A DNA stretch of 11,562 nucleotides from Planctomycetota bacterium (GTDB taxonomy: Bacteria; Planctomycetota; Phycisphaerae; UBA1845; Fen-1342): assembly GCA_030616465.1 (NCBI GenBank), contig JAUWXH010000017.1, positions 1-11,562 on the forward strand, read 5' to 3'. The notes below the pieces were generated by a model. That model was not told the DNA's origin. It did not search any database and saw only the letters and a list, made by a program, of their open reading frames with translations. Every line of letters begins with the position of its first letter. The stretch's first letter is position 1. Position numbers and translations under genes: made by a program. Positions 1-5,958 of this stretch are shown piece by piece.

Positions 1-102
1 ATTCTGAGGGAGCCCGCTCTCAGCGGGCGACCGAAGAATCTCGCTGCGACGGCAGGTGCTTTCACGGGCGCAGCACCGAGATCCTTCGCTGGCGCTCAGG
101 AT
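1..102. repeat. Dispersed palindromic repeat pair
   Basis: Two half-elements face each other. CGAAGAATCTCG (32-43) matches the reverse complement of 77-88 at 11 of 12 positions, and ATTCTGAG (1-8) matches the reverse complement of 95-102 at 7 of 8. Within the left half, GCCCGCT (12-18) and AGCGGGC (22-28) form a perfect 7-bp hairpin with a 3-nt loop. Spurious translation of this DNA gives the CHPERQRRIS-type peptide, which I recognise as the hallmark of a short repeat scattered between genes in many environmental bacteria. The left end may continue outside the window. No gene is visible here. A role as a transcription terminator or mobile non-coding element is inference only. Confidence 0.6.
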
Positions 103-152
103 GACAGGGGTGAAACCAGTCCGGCACGTTCAACGGATGGGGTACCCGCGCT

Positions 153-244
153 TCAGCCGTCCTTACGGGACTGTCTGGCGTGTCGCGTGACCGCATTCCC
201 AGCACTTCGTGCTGGGCTACCGTCATGCCGTCCCTCCGGGACTG
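153..244. repeat. Composite of short direct and palindromic repeats
   Basis: The 18-bp word GCCGTCCTTACGGGACTG (156-173) recurs at 227-244 with 16 of 18 identities. Each copy can fold on itself through GTCC/GGAC arms. Between them, CCCAGCAC (198-205) pairs perfectly with GTGCTGGG (209-216) over a 3-nt loop. The block lies immediately downstream of the stop of the minus-strand gene ending at 250. It may serve as a terminator for that gene, although no T-tract follows. The style matches non-coding dispersed repeats rather than coding DNA. Confidence 0.5.
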
Positions 245-249
245 CACGG

Positions 250-534
250 TCACGCCGCCAGGCTGGCCGTCTGCTCGTGCACGGTCAATCTGCCCCCCGT
301 TTCTTGGACGGTCACGAACGCGGATCGCCAGATGTATTGCTCGAATCCCGTTGGCCGCAGCCGCCACCAGTTGACGCGGAAATAGTGCACCTGACCCCGG
401 CTCCACAACCAGCGGGTATCCATACGCCCCACGACGTCGAAGTACTCGGCCGAGATCGCACAGCGGCATTCCTTCAGAACACCAACGACTCTCCGCTCGC
501 GTTCGACGGTTTGTTTGGAAGCTGTCGATAACAT
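250..534 (-). CDS. Hypothetical protein, 94 aa
   Basis: I do not recognise this family. The ATG at 534-532 was chosen because GGAGG stands 7 nt upstream, one of the best ribosome binding sites in the window. The longer reading frame beginning at 639 adds 35 residues with no comparable site. The product has a charged N-terminal part (residues 8-20, rich in Arg and Glu), two Cys near residues 23-25, and an aromatic centre (WLWSRGQVHYFRVNWWRLR, about residues 42-60). There is no signal peptide or membrane span, so it is probably cytoplasmic. Codon use is less biased to G/C at third positions than in lysS, with TTA, AGA and GTT present, which hints at weak expression or different ancestry. It stands alone, with repeats directly after its stop. 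That it is a gene rests on the binding site and reading frame. Confidence 0.55.
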   Translation of the reverse strand: MLSTASKQTVERERRVVGVLKECRCAISAEYFDVVGRMDTRWLWSRGQVHYFRVNWWRLRPTGFEQYIWRSAFVTVQETGGRLTVHEQTASLAA

Positions 535-804
535 TGTCGTACCTCCACTCAAGGCCGCATCGGCCGCCTTTCGGTACTCCCCTGTGGCAACCGGCGTGCC
601 AGACCGCGCAAGTGGTAACCGGAGACCCTCTGGGCCCATTCCAGACGGCTGGTGGGAAATGGTTGCCTACGAGCGGGCTCAGATATCGAGACAGATCACC
701 CAGTGCGGCCGCCTTGAGTAACGTGAGGGTGCAACCCCGCTGGACTGGGCGGGTCGCCCGAACGCTTCACGGCGGTCGTGGAGGGGCCGCGCTCTGCTGC
801 GGTT
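535..804. other. Intergenic region, no gene seen
   Basis: This gap lies between two minus-strand genes. Apart from the GGAGG ribosome binding site of the 94-aa gene near its left edge, I see no convincing coding frame, RNA gene or clear promoter. The sequence is GC-rich throughout. Confidence 0.5.
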
Positions 805-1704
805 CTACTCTTGTTCTGGTCCCTGAGCCACAGATGCCGACAGCGCGTTTAGGAAGGCTTCGAGTTGCCGGTGAACCGAACGGGACGCCCGAACGATGAG
901 CACGCCGCCGAAGGACTGGGTAGTGCCATCGCCGCCGTGGACTAGCCAGGTCTCGGGTCGTACGGCCTGCTCCACGAGTTCGACGAGCTGGTCAGCGGGC
1001 CCGGCAACGTACGGGTGTGTCGGCTGCTCCGGGGCAGGCTCCTGATCCACCGCGGGGGGCTCGGCGGTGGTTCCCGGGCGTGCAGCAGGCGATGGCGTGT
1101 CCGGGATATCCGGGGCTTCAGTGGCCTGGGAGGGCTGTCGTATACGGGCGGCTTCAGGGGCCTTTCGCTCGAGCCATTGGCGATCCCAGTCTTCCGCGCC
1201 GCGCAGCAGCGGCCGAACATCGTAAATCTTGACGAGCTTGTATTCTTCTAGGTCTGCCACCGTTGAAGCGACAACCATCGTGTCGCCGTGGGGCTCATAG
1301 CTGAGCTCGGTTTTGCCTTGAGCGGCTTCGTTGAGGATCAGCCAGAGCAGCTGGGACACGCGCAGATTCCGGCACTTGATTGTGACCGGTACGTCGCGCG
1401 CGACACCGGCATCCTCCAGAACCTGCCAGCGCACGACAATGTTCAACTTGGCGAATTCCTCGATGAATCCCATCGCCTGCTCGAGCGGCAGATCTTCGAA
1501 CATCACCTCCGGGACGCGTTGTTGCAGGGCGGGCGAGGCGGCGTCTATCGCCACGTCACGTACTTCGAGAACTCGGATACCACGCTCGTCGGGAGGTGCG
1601 TCTTCCTGACCGGCAGCCGGCGCGCAGAATGAGAGACCGGCTGCCGCGACGGCAGTAATCGACATCACTACCCATCGAAACACTAGCGTTTGCAGCGAAT
1701 ACAT
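805..1704 (-). CDS. Exported STN/secretin-N-like protein, 299 aa
   Basis: This is a secreted or periplasmic protein of unknown function. Residues 1-32 form a signal peptide: hydrophobic core VVMSITAVAAAGLSF, then APAAG, with cleavage likely before QEDAPPDE. Residues 66-150 look like a short secretin/TonB N-terminal (STN-like) fold, with FEDLPLEQAMGFIEEFAKLN, then VPVTIKCRNLRVSQLLWLILNEA, then a strand ending DTMVVAST. The phrase KLVKIYDVRPLL (157-167) is typical of planctomycete relatives. Residues 180-230 are a Pro/Ala/Glu-rich linker. Residues 235-292 form a second small domain (QLVELVEQAVRPETW, then FGGVLIVRASRSVHRQLEAFL), resembling the repeated modules after STN domains in secretin-like proteins. 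No beta-barrel secretin domain is present, so it is not a full secretin. The ATG is preceded by AAGGAG with 8-nt spacing. It is divergent from lysS. Confidence 0.75.
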   Translation of the reverse strand: MYSLQTLVFRWVVMSITAVAAAGLSFCAPAAGQEDAPPDERGIRVLEVRDVAIDAASPALQQRVPEVMFEDLPLEQAMGFIEEFAKLNIVVRWQVLEDAGVARDVPVTIKCRNLRVSQLLWLILNEAAQGKTELSYEPHGDTMVVASTVADLEEYKLVKIYDVRPLLRGAEDWDRQWLERKAPEAARIRQPSQATEAPDIPDTPSPAARPGTTAEPPAVDQEPAPEQPTHPYVAGPADQLVELVEQAVRPETWLVHGGDGTTQSFGGVLIVRASRSVHRQLEAFLNALSASVAQGPEQE

Positions 1705-1768
1705 GCCTGGATCTCCTTACAGTTGAGGCGTTCCCCGAAATGGACCCGTGATGGTCGGCTGTGCTCAC

Positions 1769-1807
1769 TGTCGCCCCCATTCTCTCCGCGATATAGTACT
1801 CGATTCT
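1769..1807 (+). promoter_or_regulatory. Putative lysS promoter, leaderless type
   Basis: TATAGT (1792-1797) resembles a -10 box and lies 10 nt before the lysS ATG. No Shine-Dalgarno sequence is present, so a transcript starting near 1804-1808 would be almost or fully leaderless. The -35 position (around 1769-1774, TGTCGC) is weak. The same AT-rich dyad reads TACTAT on the other strand and could serve the divergent exported-protein gene with a leader of roughly 80 nt. This is based on sequence likeness only. Confidence 0.35.
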
Positions 1808-3406
1808 ATGAGCGACCAGATCGAAGATCGCAAGGCCAAGCTGGAAAAGATTCGCGCGTTGGGCGTGGACCCGTATGGTGCGCGCTTCACCGACGTCACC
1901 ACGCATGCCGACATTCGGGCCGCCGCCGGGCAGATGAACATCGAGCCCGGGCAGGTTTGTGAGGGCGAGGAGGCCTGTTTCCGGGCGGCCGGGCGGGTTG
2001 TGCTCTACCGCGACATCGGCAGCCTGATCTTCATGACCGTCCGCGACCGGACCGGCGATCTCCAGTTCGGGCTGAGCAAGAAGATGATCATGGGTGGCAC
2101 GGCCGTGCCGGACAGCCACGAAGCCACGAAGCCACGGAGCCACGAAGAAACGCAAGCGAGTGCCTTCCCGGCGCCGGAGGTGGGCTGGAAACTGGCCAAG
2201 CTGCTCGATCTGGGCGATATCGTCGGGGCCGACGGTCGGCTCGGGCGGACCAAGACCGGCGAGCTGACGCTGTGGGTCACGCGGCTGACGCTGCTGAGCA
2301 AGTGTCTGCGGCCGCCGCCGGAGAAATGGCACGGCCTGACCGACGTCGAGGCGCGCTATCGCCGGCGATACGTAGACCTGCTCAGCAACCCCGACTCGCA
2401 GCAGGTTTTCCTGATGCGGGCGCGGATCATCGATTACGCGCGCGAGGTGCTGCGGGAGCGCGGGTTCATCGAGGTCGAGACGCCGGTGTTGCAGCCGATC
2501 TACGGCGGGGCGGCGGCGCGGCCGTTCCTGACGCACCACAATACGCTCGACATGGACCTGTACCTGGCGATCTCGCCGGAGCTGTACCTAAAGCGCTGTC
2601 TGGTCGGCGGGCTGGAGCGGGTGTTCGAGTTCAGCCGCTGCTTCCGCAACGAGGGCATCAGCCCGCGGCACAACCCTGAGTTCACCATGCTGGAGCTGTA
2701 CCAGGCGTACGGCGACTACCACGACATGATGGACATCTGCGAGCGAGTCATCGGCGGGGCGGCGCGGGACGTGATCGGCGCGACGAAGATCCAATTCGGC
2801 AAGGCCGAGATCGACTACGCAACGCCGTGGCCGCGGCTGAAATACGCCGACGTGTTTGGTGAATACGCGGGCGTCGACATGAACGACGAGGCGGCGGTGC
2901 GCGCAAAGGCGCGTGAGCTGGGCGTTTTCAAGAAGGTGCTGAGGGAGGAACCTGGCCGACGGGACATCTTCGCGGAGGACCAGGTCGAGCTTGATCATCC
3001 GGTGCTGGTGAACAAAGTGTTTGAGGCGACGGTCGAGGAGCAGCTGGTCAACCCGACGTTCGTGCTGGACTGGCCGGCTCCGTTGTGCCCGCTGACTCGC
3101 CGCCATCCGGACGACCCGAACGCCGCGCTCCGTTTCGAGCTGTTCATACACGGGATGGAGATCGGCAACGCGTACACCGAGCTGAACGACCCGGCCGTGC
3201 AGCGCGCGACGCTGAGCAAGCAGCTTCGCGGCGAAGAAGATGAGACCATGGCGGTGATGGACGAAGATTTCGTCGAGGCGCTGGAATATGGCATGCCTCC
3301 GGCCGGCGGGCTGGGTATCGGCATCGACCGCACCGTCATGCTCCTGACCGGCAGCACCAGCATCCGCGACGTGATCCTGTTCCCGCTGCAACGGCCGCAA
3401 GCGTAG
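1808..3406 (+). CDS. lysS: Lysyl-tRNA synthetase, class II (LysRS2), 532 aa
   Basis: The enzyme charges tRNA-Lys with lysine using ATP in the cytoplasm. Residues 1-165 form the OB-fold anticodon-binding part (GRVVLYRDIGSLIFMTVRD, LLDLGDIVGADG, GRTKTGELTLWV). LRPPPEKWHGLTDVEARYRRRYVDLL (168-192) is the family's hinge signature. Class II motif 1 lies at about 206-228, motif 2 at about 279-297 (FRNEGISPRHNPEFTMLEL) and motif 3 at 501-520 (GLGIGIDRTVMLL). FVLDWPAPLCPLTRRH and FELFIHGMEIGNAYTELNDP are also typical of LysRS. The catalytic core looks intact. The oddity is an extra stretch, residues 92-124, between LQFGLSKK and VGWKLAKLLDLGD. It contains a DNA repeat and lengthens the protein to 532 against the usual 490-510. 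I chose ATG 1808 (MSDQIEDRKAKLEKIRALG) because the 20 upstream residues from ATG 1748 are unlike the family. A decayed copy of the 3' end lies 292 bp downstream. Confidence 0.97.
   Translation: MSDQIEDRKAKLEKIRALGVDPYGARFTDVTTHADIRAAAGQMNIEPGQVCEGEEACFRAAGRVVLYRDIGSLIFMTVRDRTGDLQFGLSKKMIMGGTAVPDSHEATKPRSHEETQASAFPAPEVGWKLAKLLDLGDIVGADGRLGRTKTGELTLWVTRLTLLSKCLRPPPEKWHGLTDVEARYRRRYVDLLSNPDSQQVFLMRARIIDYAREVLRERGFIEVETPVLQPIYGGAAARPFLTHHNTLDMDLYLAISPELYLKRCLVGGLERVFEFSRCFRNEGISPRHNPEFTMLELYQAYGDYHDMMDICERVIGGAARDVIGATKIQFGKAEIDYATPWPRLKYADVFGEYAGVDMNDEAAVRAKARELGVFKKVLREEPGRRDIFAEDQVELDHPVLVNKVFEATVEEQLVNPTFVLDWPAPLCPLTRRHPDDPNAALRFELFIHGMEIGNAYTELNDPAVQRATLSKQLRGEEDETMAVMDEDFVEALEYGMPPAGGLGIGIDRTVMLLTGSTSIRDVILFPLQRPQA
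2115..2146 (+). repeat. GCCACGAA x4 repeat inside lysS
   Basis: Four consecutive 8-bp units read GCCACGAA, GCCACGAA, GCCACGGA and GCCACGAA. They encode SHEATKPRSHE at LysS residues 103-113. The CCACGAAG word is a common dispersed intergenic repeat, and relatives occur at 9600-9614 and 9730-9744 in this window. Here the element sits inside an essential gene and the frame is kept. The insertion is larger than the repeat itself: compared with typical LysRS, about residues 92-124 are extra. Confidence 0.75.
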
Positions 3407-3427
3407 CGCGCCGAGCGGGTTTCGGGT

Positions 3428-3433
3428 TAGAAT
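3428..3433 (+). promoter_or_regulatory. Possible -10 box (TAGAAT)
   Basis: TAGAAT ends 9 nt before the ATG of the 66-aa gene. The start has only a run of G (GGGGG) in front of it, not a good Shine-Dalgarno sequence. The spacing resembles that at lysS. The -35 region is not recognisable. The gene could equally be co-transcribed with lysS, which ends 36 nt upstream. Confidence 0.25.
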
Positions 3434-3442
3434 GGGGGCACC

Positions 3443-3643
3443 ATGGGCACCGACCCCGACACGAACGATCCCCTGATCGACGAAGTGCGCCAGCGTCGTC
3501 GCGAGCTGTTCGCGTCCTGCGGCAACGACCTGAACAAGCTCGCCGAAGCGATTCGGCAGATCGAAGCCGAGCACCCGGAGAGGCTGTGGGATCCGCGCGC
3601 GGAAAAGCGTCGCAGCCCCCGCCGGCCGAGCGACCGGGCGTGA
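3443..3643 (+). CDS. Small hypothetical protein, 66 aa
   Basis: This is a short hydrophilic protein, probably cytoplasmic. Residues 9-44 (DPLIDEVRQRRRELFASCG, then NDLNKLAEAIRQIE) look like two amphipathic helices. The pattern DP-hydrophobic-x-EVR-x-x-RxE recalls a widespread group of short bacterial proteins, often annotated as hypothetical and sometimes placed near toxin-antitoxin genes. The C-terminal 15 residues are a basic tail (RAEKRRSPRRPSDRA). Third codon positions are strongly G/C, as expected for a real gene. It follows lysS by 36 nt on the same strand, so co-transcription is likely. No toxin partner is visible. The function is unknown. Confidence 0.7.
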   Translation: MGTDPDTNDPLIDEVRQRRRELFASCGNDLNKLAEAIRQIEAEHPERLWDPRAEKRRSPRRPSDRA

Positions 3644-3697
3644 GGCGGGGTGAGCTTTCGGTAGCCGAACGCGCCCAAAGCAACGCAGGGTAACCAC

Positions 3698-3789
3698 GTG
3701 GGCATCGGCATCGACCGGGTGGTCATGCTCATAACCGGCTCGACAGCATCCGCGACATGCTGCTCTTTCCGCTGGAACGACCGCAATAG
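3698..3789 (+). pseudogene. lysS: Relic of a second lysS 3' end, frameshifted
   Basis: This 92-bp stretch aligns with the last 96 bp of lysS (3311-3406). By hand alignment there are about 73 identities in 92 aligned positions, one single-base deletion and one missing codon. It begins GIGIDRVVMLITGST (motif 3 of class II synthetases). After restoring one base near 3744, it continues SIRDMLLFPLERPQ followed by a stop at 3787-3789. As it stands the frame breaks after GST. No similarity to lysS is visible upstream of 3698. The divergence, including changes at conserved positions such as Val for Thr, suggests an old paralogous or acquired lysS rather than a fresh tandem duplication. It is too short to be functional. 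Confidence 0.8.
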
Positions 3790-3980
3790 CAACTGAGCGA
3801 CGAGCGCGAGAGGTGGCCCTGGCAGGCTCGCGGGCCGCGAACTAGTCAGCCTGGACGGCGAATCGTTACCCGTTTCCCCCCATGGCGCGTTACAGCGCCC
3901 GCTGTAGGGCATCCAGTCTTCCCTGGGGCTAATACGGGAGTACTCTGTTCGCCGAGCAAGAACACCGGGCGCGGCGCGTC
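3790..3980. other. Intergenic region with a hairpin
   Basis: Together with the relic and the bases before it, this makes a 358-bp stretch (3644-4001) without an intact gene. TACAGCG (3891-3897) and CGCTGTA (3900-3906) form a perfect 7-bp inverted repeat with almost no loop. TCGCG (3828-3832) and CGCGA (3836-3840) form a smaller one. Neither is followed by a T-tract. I see no coding frame here. Confidence 0.45.
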
Positions 3981-3986
3981 TATAAT
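3981..3986 (+). promoter_or_regulatory. Putative -10 box (TATAAT)
   Basis: A consensus TATAAT stands 15 nt before the GTG at 4002 and 33 nt before the alternative ATG at 4020. Such a hexamer is conspicuous in this GC-rich DNA. No good -35 was found 16-18 nt upstream. A transcript would start around 3993, leaving a very short leader for GTG 4002 or about 27 nt for ATG 4020. Confidence 0.45.
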
Positions 3987-4001
3987 TAGACGCTGAAAAT
4001 C

Positions 4002-5300
4002 GTGGCGAGGCGCACGGACATGTCGGCCGAGCGAACCGATAGTGACGAGTCTTTTGCGAGGCTAAGGCCTAAGCACGCGATCCTGCTTGCGACAATGGCT
4101 TGCGTGGCGGGAGGCGCCCTATACACACTCGCCCAATGCATGCTTGATCTACCGGAGCAGGACGGTTTGTACGCGCGCCTGGCTTGGTGGCTGACTCCTT
4201 GGGGCGCGCAAGTATCGACGATTGAAGCGGACTTGCACGTTCGCTTCAGCATTGGACTAGACAAGTGGCAAACCGGACCGCTGGACTTCGCGATCAGAGC
4301 AGTGATCGCGGGCATAGTCCTGTTGGCGGCCCACTCCGCGACGTTTGTCGTTGTGGCTTTGCTGTACGCTAAGTTTGGGCGCCCGCCATACTGGTCGGAC
4401 GTCGGCTCGGGCAGCATCCTTTGGTCGGCCTGGGGCTGGAGCGCTTTCGCGGCGTGCTGGCTCCTGCCTGTGGCGGGTGCAATCTGGACGGTGTGGATGA
4501 AACTGGTGGAAACGCTGGCGTGGGTCAACTACCCGCTAATCGACACGGGACAGGGCTACTTGGCGGCCAACTTCGCCGCGGTGATCCTCGGGCTCGCGTT
4601 CGTCGCTGGCGCCGTCCTGCACAGACATGTTGTGGCTGCGGTCACCGCCGACAGCCTCCGGTGTCAAACCTGTGGCTATCTGTTGCGGGGGCTGCCAGAG
4701 CCGCGCTGTCCCGAATGCGGACGCCGGACGATGCCGCAGGCTAGGCCGGCCTTCGGTTTGCTCGGCGCGCCGTCGTCTCGCTGGAGGCCAGCAAAGTGGA
4801 CGGCGCAACTGGCGATACCGTTAGCGTTGCTCTGCGCTCCACTGGCTGTCCCCACCGTACTCTTGCGACTGCCGACATTCTTACAGGAAAGGCTGCCCAC
4901 AGCGACGCAGGCTACCCTTAAGCGCCTGTCGAAGGACCCCGACCTGATCCCCGTCCGGGGCAACACGCTATGTCTCGTGCGCCGTGACGGTGCGCTCGGA
5001 GTCGTACGCCTGCGTTTTCGACCCAGGCGGTGGTACGATGTGGCGTACTGGCCCAGCGAGGCTGCGTGCAACCACACGCCCCCGCAGATCGCAGAGAGCG
5101 GGCCGTTGGTCCTGGGGCCTGGCTTGACGGTCGACCTGAGGGTAGGACCGTGGCCCTTGACATACATGTGGGGCTCGCAGTCTTACTGGTGGCTACGTCG
5201 GCCGGATTCGAGCTTCGATGTGCAGGTGGTGCCCCCCGACGAGTTTGCAGGTAAGCTGCCGTGGCTTGAACGGCACCCTCAGGACGAGACGGCGCCGTGA
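4002..5300 (+). CDS. Polytopic membrane protein with zinc ribbon, 432 aa
   Basis: The function is unknown. Likely membrane spans lie at residues 26-48, 98-124, 138-165 (Trp-rich) and 185-214. A treble-clef/zinc-ribbon motif follows: CQTCGYLLRGLPEPRCPECG, with Cys 221, 224, 236 and 239 as metal ligands. Another hydrophobic span is at 266-288. The last 140 residues are soluble, with strand-like segments and aromatic patches. The CxxCGY-LRGLPE-RCPECG phrase is, to my knowledge, very common in planctomycete membrane proteins of undefined role. The start may instead be ATG 4020 (MSAERTDS), which has GAGG 9 nt upstream. GTG 4002 has no binding site but sits close to a TATAAT box. Codon use is less biased than in lysS (AGG, CTA and ATA occur). 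It does not appear to belong to a larger operon. Confidence 0.8.
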   Translation: MARRTDMSAERTDSDESFARLRPKHAILLATMACVAGGALYTLAQCMLDLPEQDGLYARLAWWLTPWGAQVSTIEADLHVRFSIGLDKWQTGPLDFAIRAVIAGIVLLAAHSATFVVVALLYAKFGRPPYWSDVGSGSILWSAWGWSAFAACWLLPVAGAIWTVWMKLVETLAWVNYPLIDTGQGYLAANFAAVILGLAFVAGAVLHRHVVAAVTADSLRCQTCGYLLRGLPEPRCPECGRRTMPQARPAFGLLGAPSSRWRPAKWTAQLAIPLALLCAPLAVPTVLLRLPTFLQERLPTATQATLKRLSKDPDLIPVRGNTLCLVRRDGALGVVRLRFRPRRWYDVAYWPSEAACNHTPPQIAESGPLVLGPGLTVDLRVGPWPLTYMWGSQSYWWLRRPDSSFDVQVVPPDEFAGKLPWLERHPQDETAP

Positions 5301-5352
5301 GTTTGGGGTACCCAGCGCGCCGAAGTCGGCGGCCGGTGTGTTACAAGACAAC

Positions 5353-5370
5353 ATGGGCATTGCCCACCAT
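5353..5370. repeat. Palindromic repeat, GGTGGGCAATGCCCACC family
   Basis: TGGGCA and TGCCCA (5354-5366) form a 6-bp palindrome around one base. The reverse complement of 5353-5368 matches 5923-5938 at 15 of 16 positions, so the two copies are inverted and bracket the small membrane-protein gene. I recognise this as a dispersed short repeat of planctomycete-like genomes. It lies in the 137-bp gap between the zinc-ribbon gene and the next start. Confidence 0.55.
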
Positions 5371-5437
5371 TCGTGCGAGACATGTGGAGCGTGATTATCT
5401 CCGAAACCGCGTCGGTCGGGCCTGGGTGGGAGCTACG

Positions 5438-5731
5438 ATGAAGAAGCAAGCCAAGCGTTGGCCAATCTGGAAGATCGCGATCGTCACCGCGGGGTTCGCG
5501 GTCGTCGCCGTGGTGCTGTTCTGGCTGTCGGTCGTCACGGATAGGGCCATTGGTGGGCTGACCACGAACCCCGCCGGGCGCACCGCGGCGCTGACGCCGG
5601 GGAGCTTCATCATGATGGGGGGGGTCGTGGCGGCGGCCGGCGGCGTGCTGAGCGCCATGGGGGTGGTCTACCGAATCCGGGATGCGCGACTCCCCGCGTG
5701 GGCGCGGCCGCGCAGAACGACACGACGCTAG
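5438..5731 (+). CDS. Small two-helix membrane protein, 97 aa
   Basis: This is an unrecognised inner-membrane protein. A basic N-terminus (MKKQAKRWPIWK) leads into a first span at residues 11-34. A hydrophilic loop follows (TDRAIGGLTTNPAGRTAALTPG), then a second span (about 55-80, rich in Gly, Ala and Val) and a basic tail ending RPRRTTRR. The positive charges at both ends put both termini in the cytoplasm. I chose ATG 5438 because GGGAG lies 5 nt upstream. The frame is open back to a GTG at 5297 that overlaps the previous stop, but the added 47 residues cover a dispersed repeat and look non-coding. Third positions are strongly G/C. The role is unknown. Confidence 0.65.
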   Translation: MKKQAKRWPIWKIAIVTAGFAVVAVVLFWLSVVTDRAIGGLTTNPAGRTAALTPGSFIMMGGVVAAAGGVLSAMGVVYRIRDARLPAWARPRRTTRR

Positions 5732-5861
5732 CGCGCTTCGCACCGGGGTGGGGCCGAGTGAGCGGTGCCCAGTATTATGCAGTAAGGTGGGGCGTCCAAG
5801 CGCGACTCTTTGATTCCGGCGGCCCGGGAGGGTAGCTTTCCACTTGTGGTGAGAATCAGTC

Positions 5862-5940
5862 CCCCACCCTCGAAGGGCGGGGCACCAACATAGCCGACCT
5901 GCGGCGTACCGAACCCGCAGGTGGTGGGCGATGCCCATCC
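5862..5940. repeat. Three adjacent hairpins before the ABC permease
   Basis: CCCCACCCT (5862-5870) pairs with AGGGCGGGG (5874-5882) with one mismatch. ACCTGCGG (5897-5904) pairs perfectly with CCGCAGGT (5915-5922) over a 10-nt loop. GGTGGGCGATGCCCATCC (5923-5940) is a palindromic dispersed repeat related to 5353-5370. The block ends 18 nt before the permease start codon and would put strong secondary structure in a 5' leader. It may be only repeat DNA. A regulatory role is unproven. The rest of the 227-bp gap shows no gene, only an isolated TATTAT at 5773-5778. Confidence 0.5.
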
Positions 5941-5958
5941 TACAGGGATTGATCCGGC

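Noticed and set aside
62..469. Minus-strand open frame of 135 codons ending CHPERQRRISVLRP
   Set aside because: Its end is the translation of a dispersed non-coding repeat and the rest overlaps the better-supported 94-aa gene.
1748..1807. Earlier ATG for lysS adding 20 residues
   Set aside because: The residues (MMVGCAHCRPHSLRDIVLDS) do not resemble LysRS, and the stretch contains the likely -10 box.
2115..2146. CRISPR-like array at the 8-bp tandem units
   Set aside because: Units are contiguous with no spacers and lie within a coding frame.
1556..3697. Long minus-strand frames opposite lysS
   Set aside because: They are His/Arg-rich antisense shadows of a high-GC gene with clear family motifs on the plus strand.
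5297..5437. GTG start overlapping the previous TGA, extending the small membrane protein by 47 residues
   Set aside because: The added part covers a palindromic repeat, looks non-coding and has no benefit over ATG 5438, which has GGGAG at a good distance.
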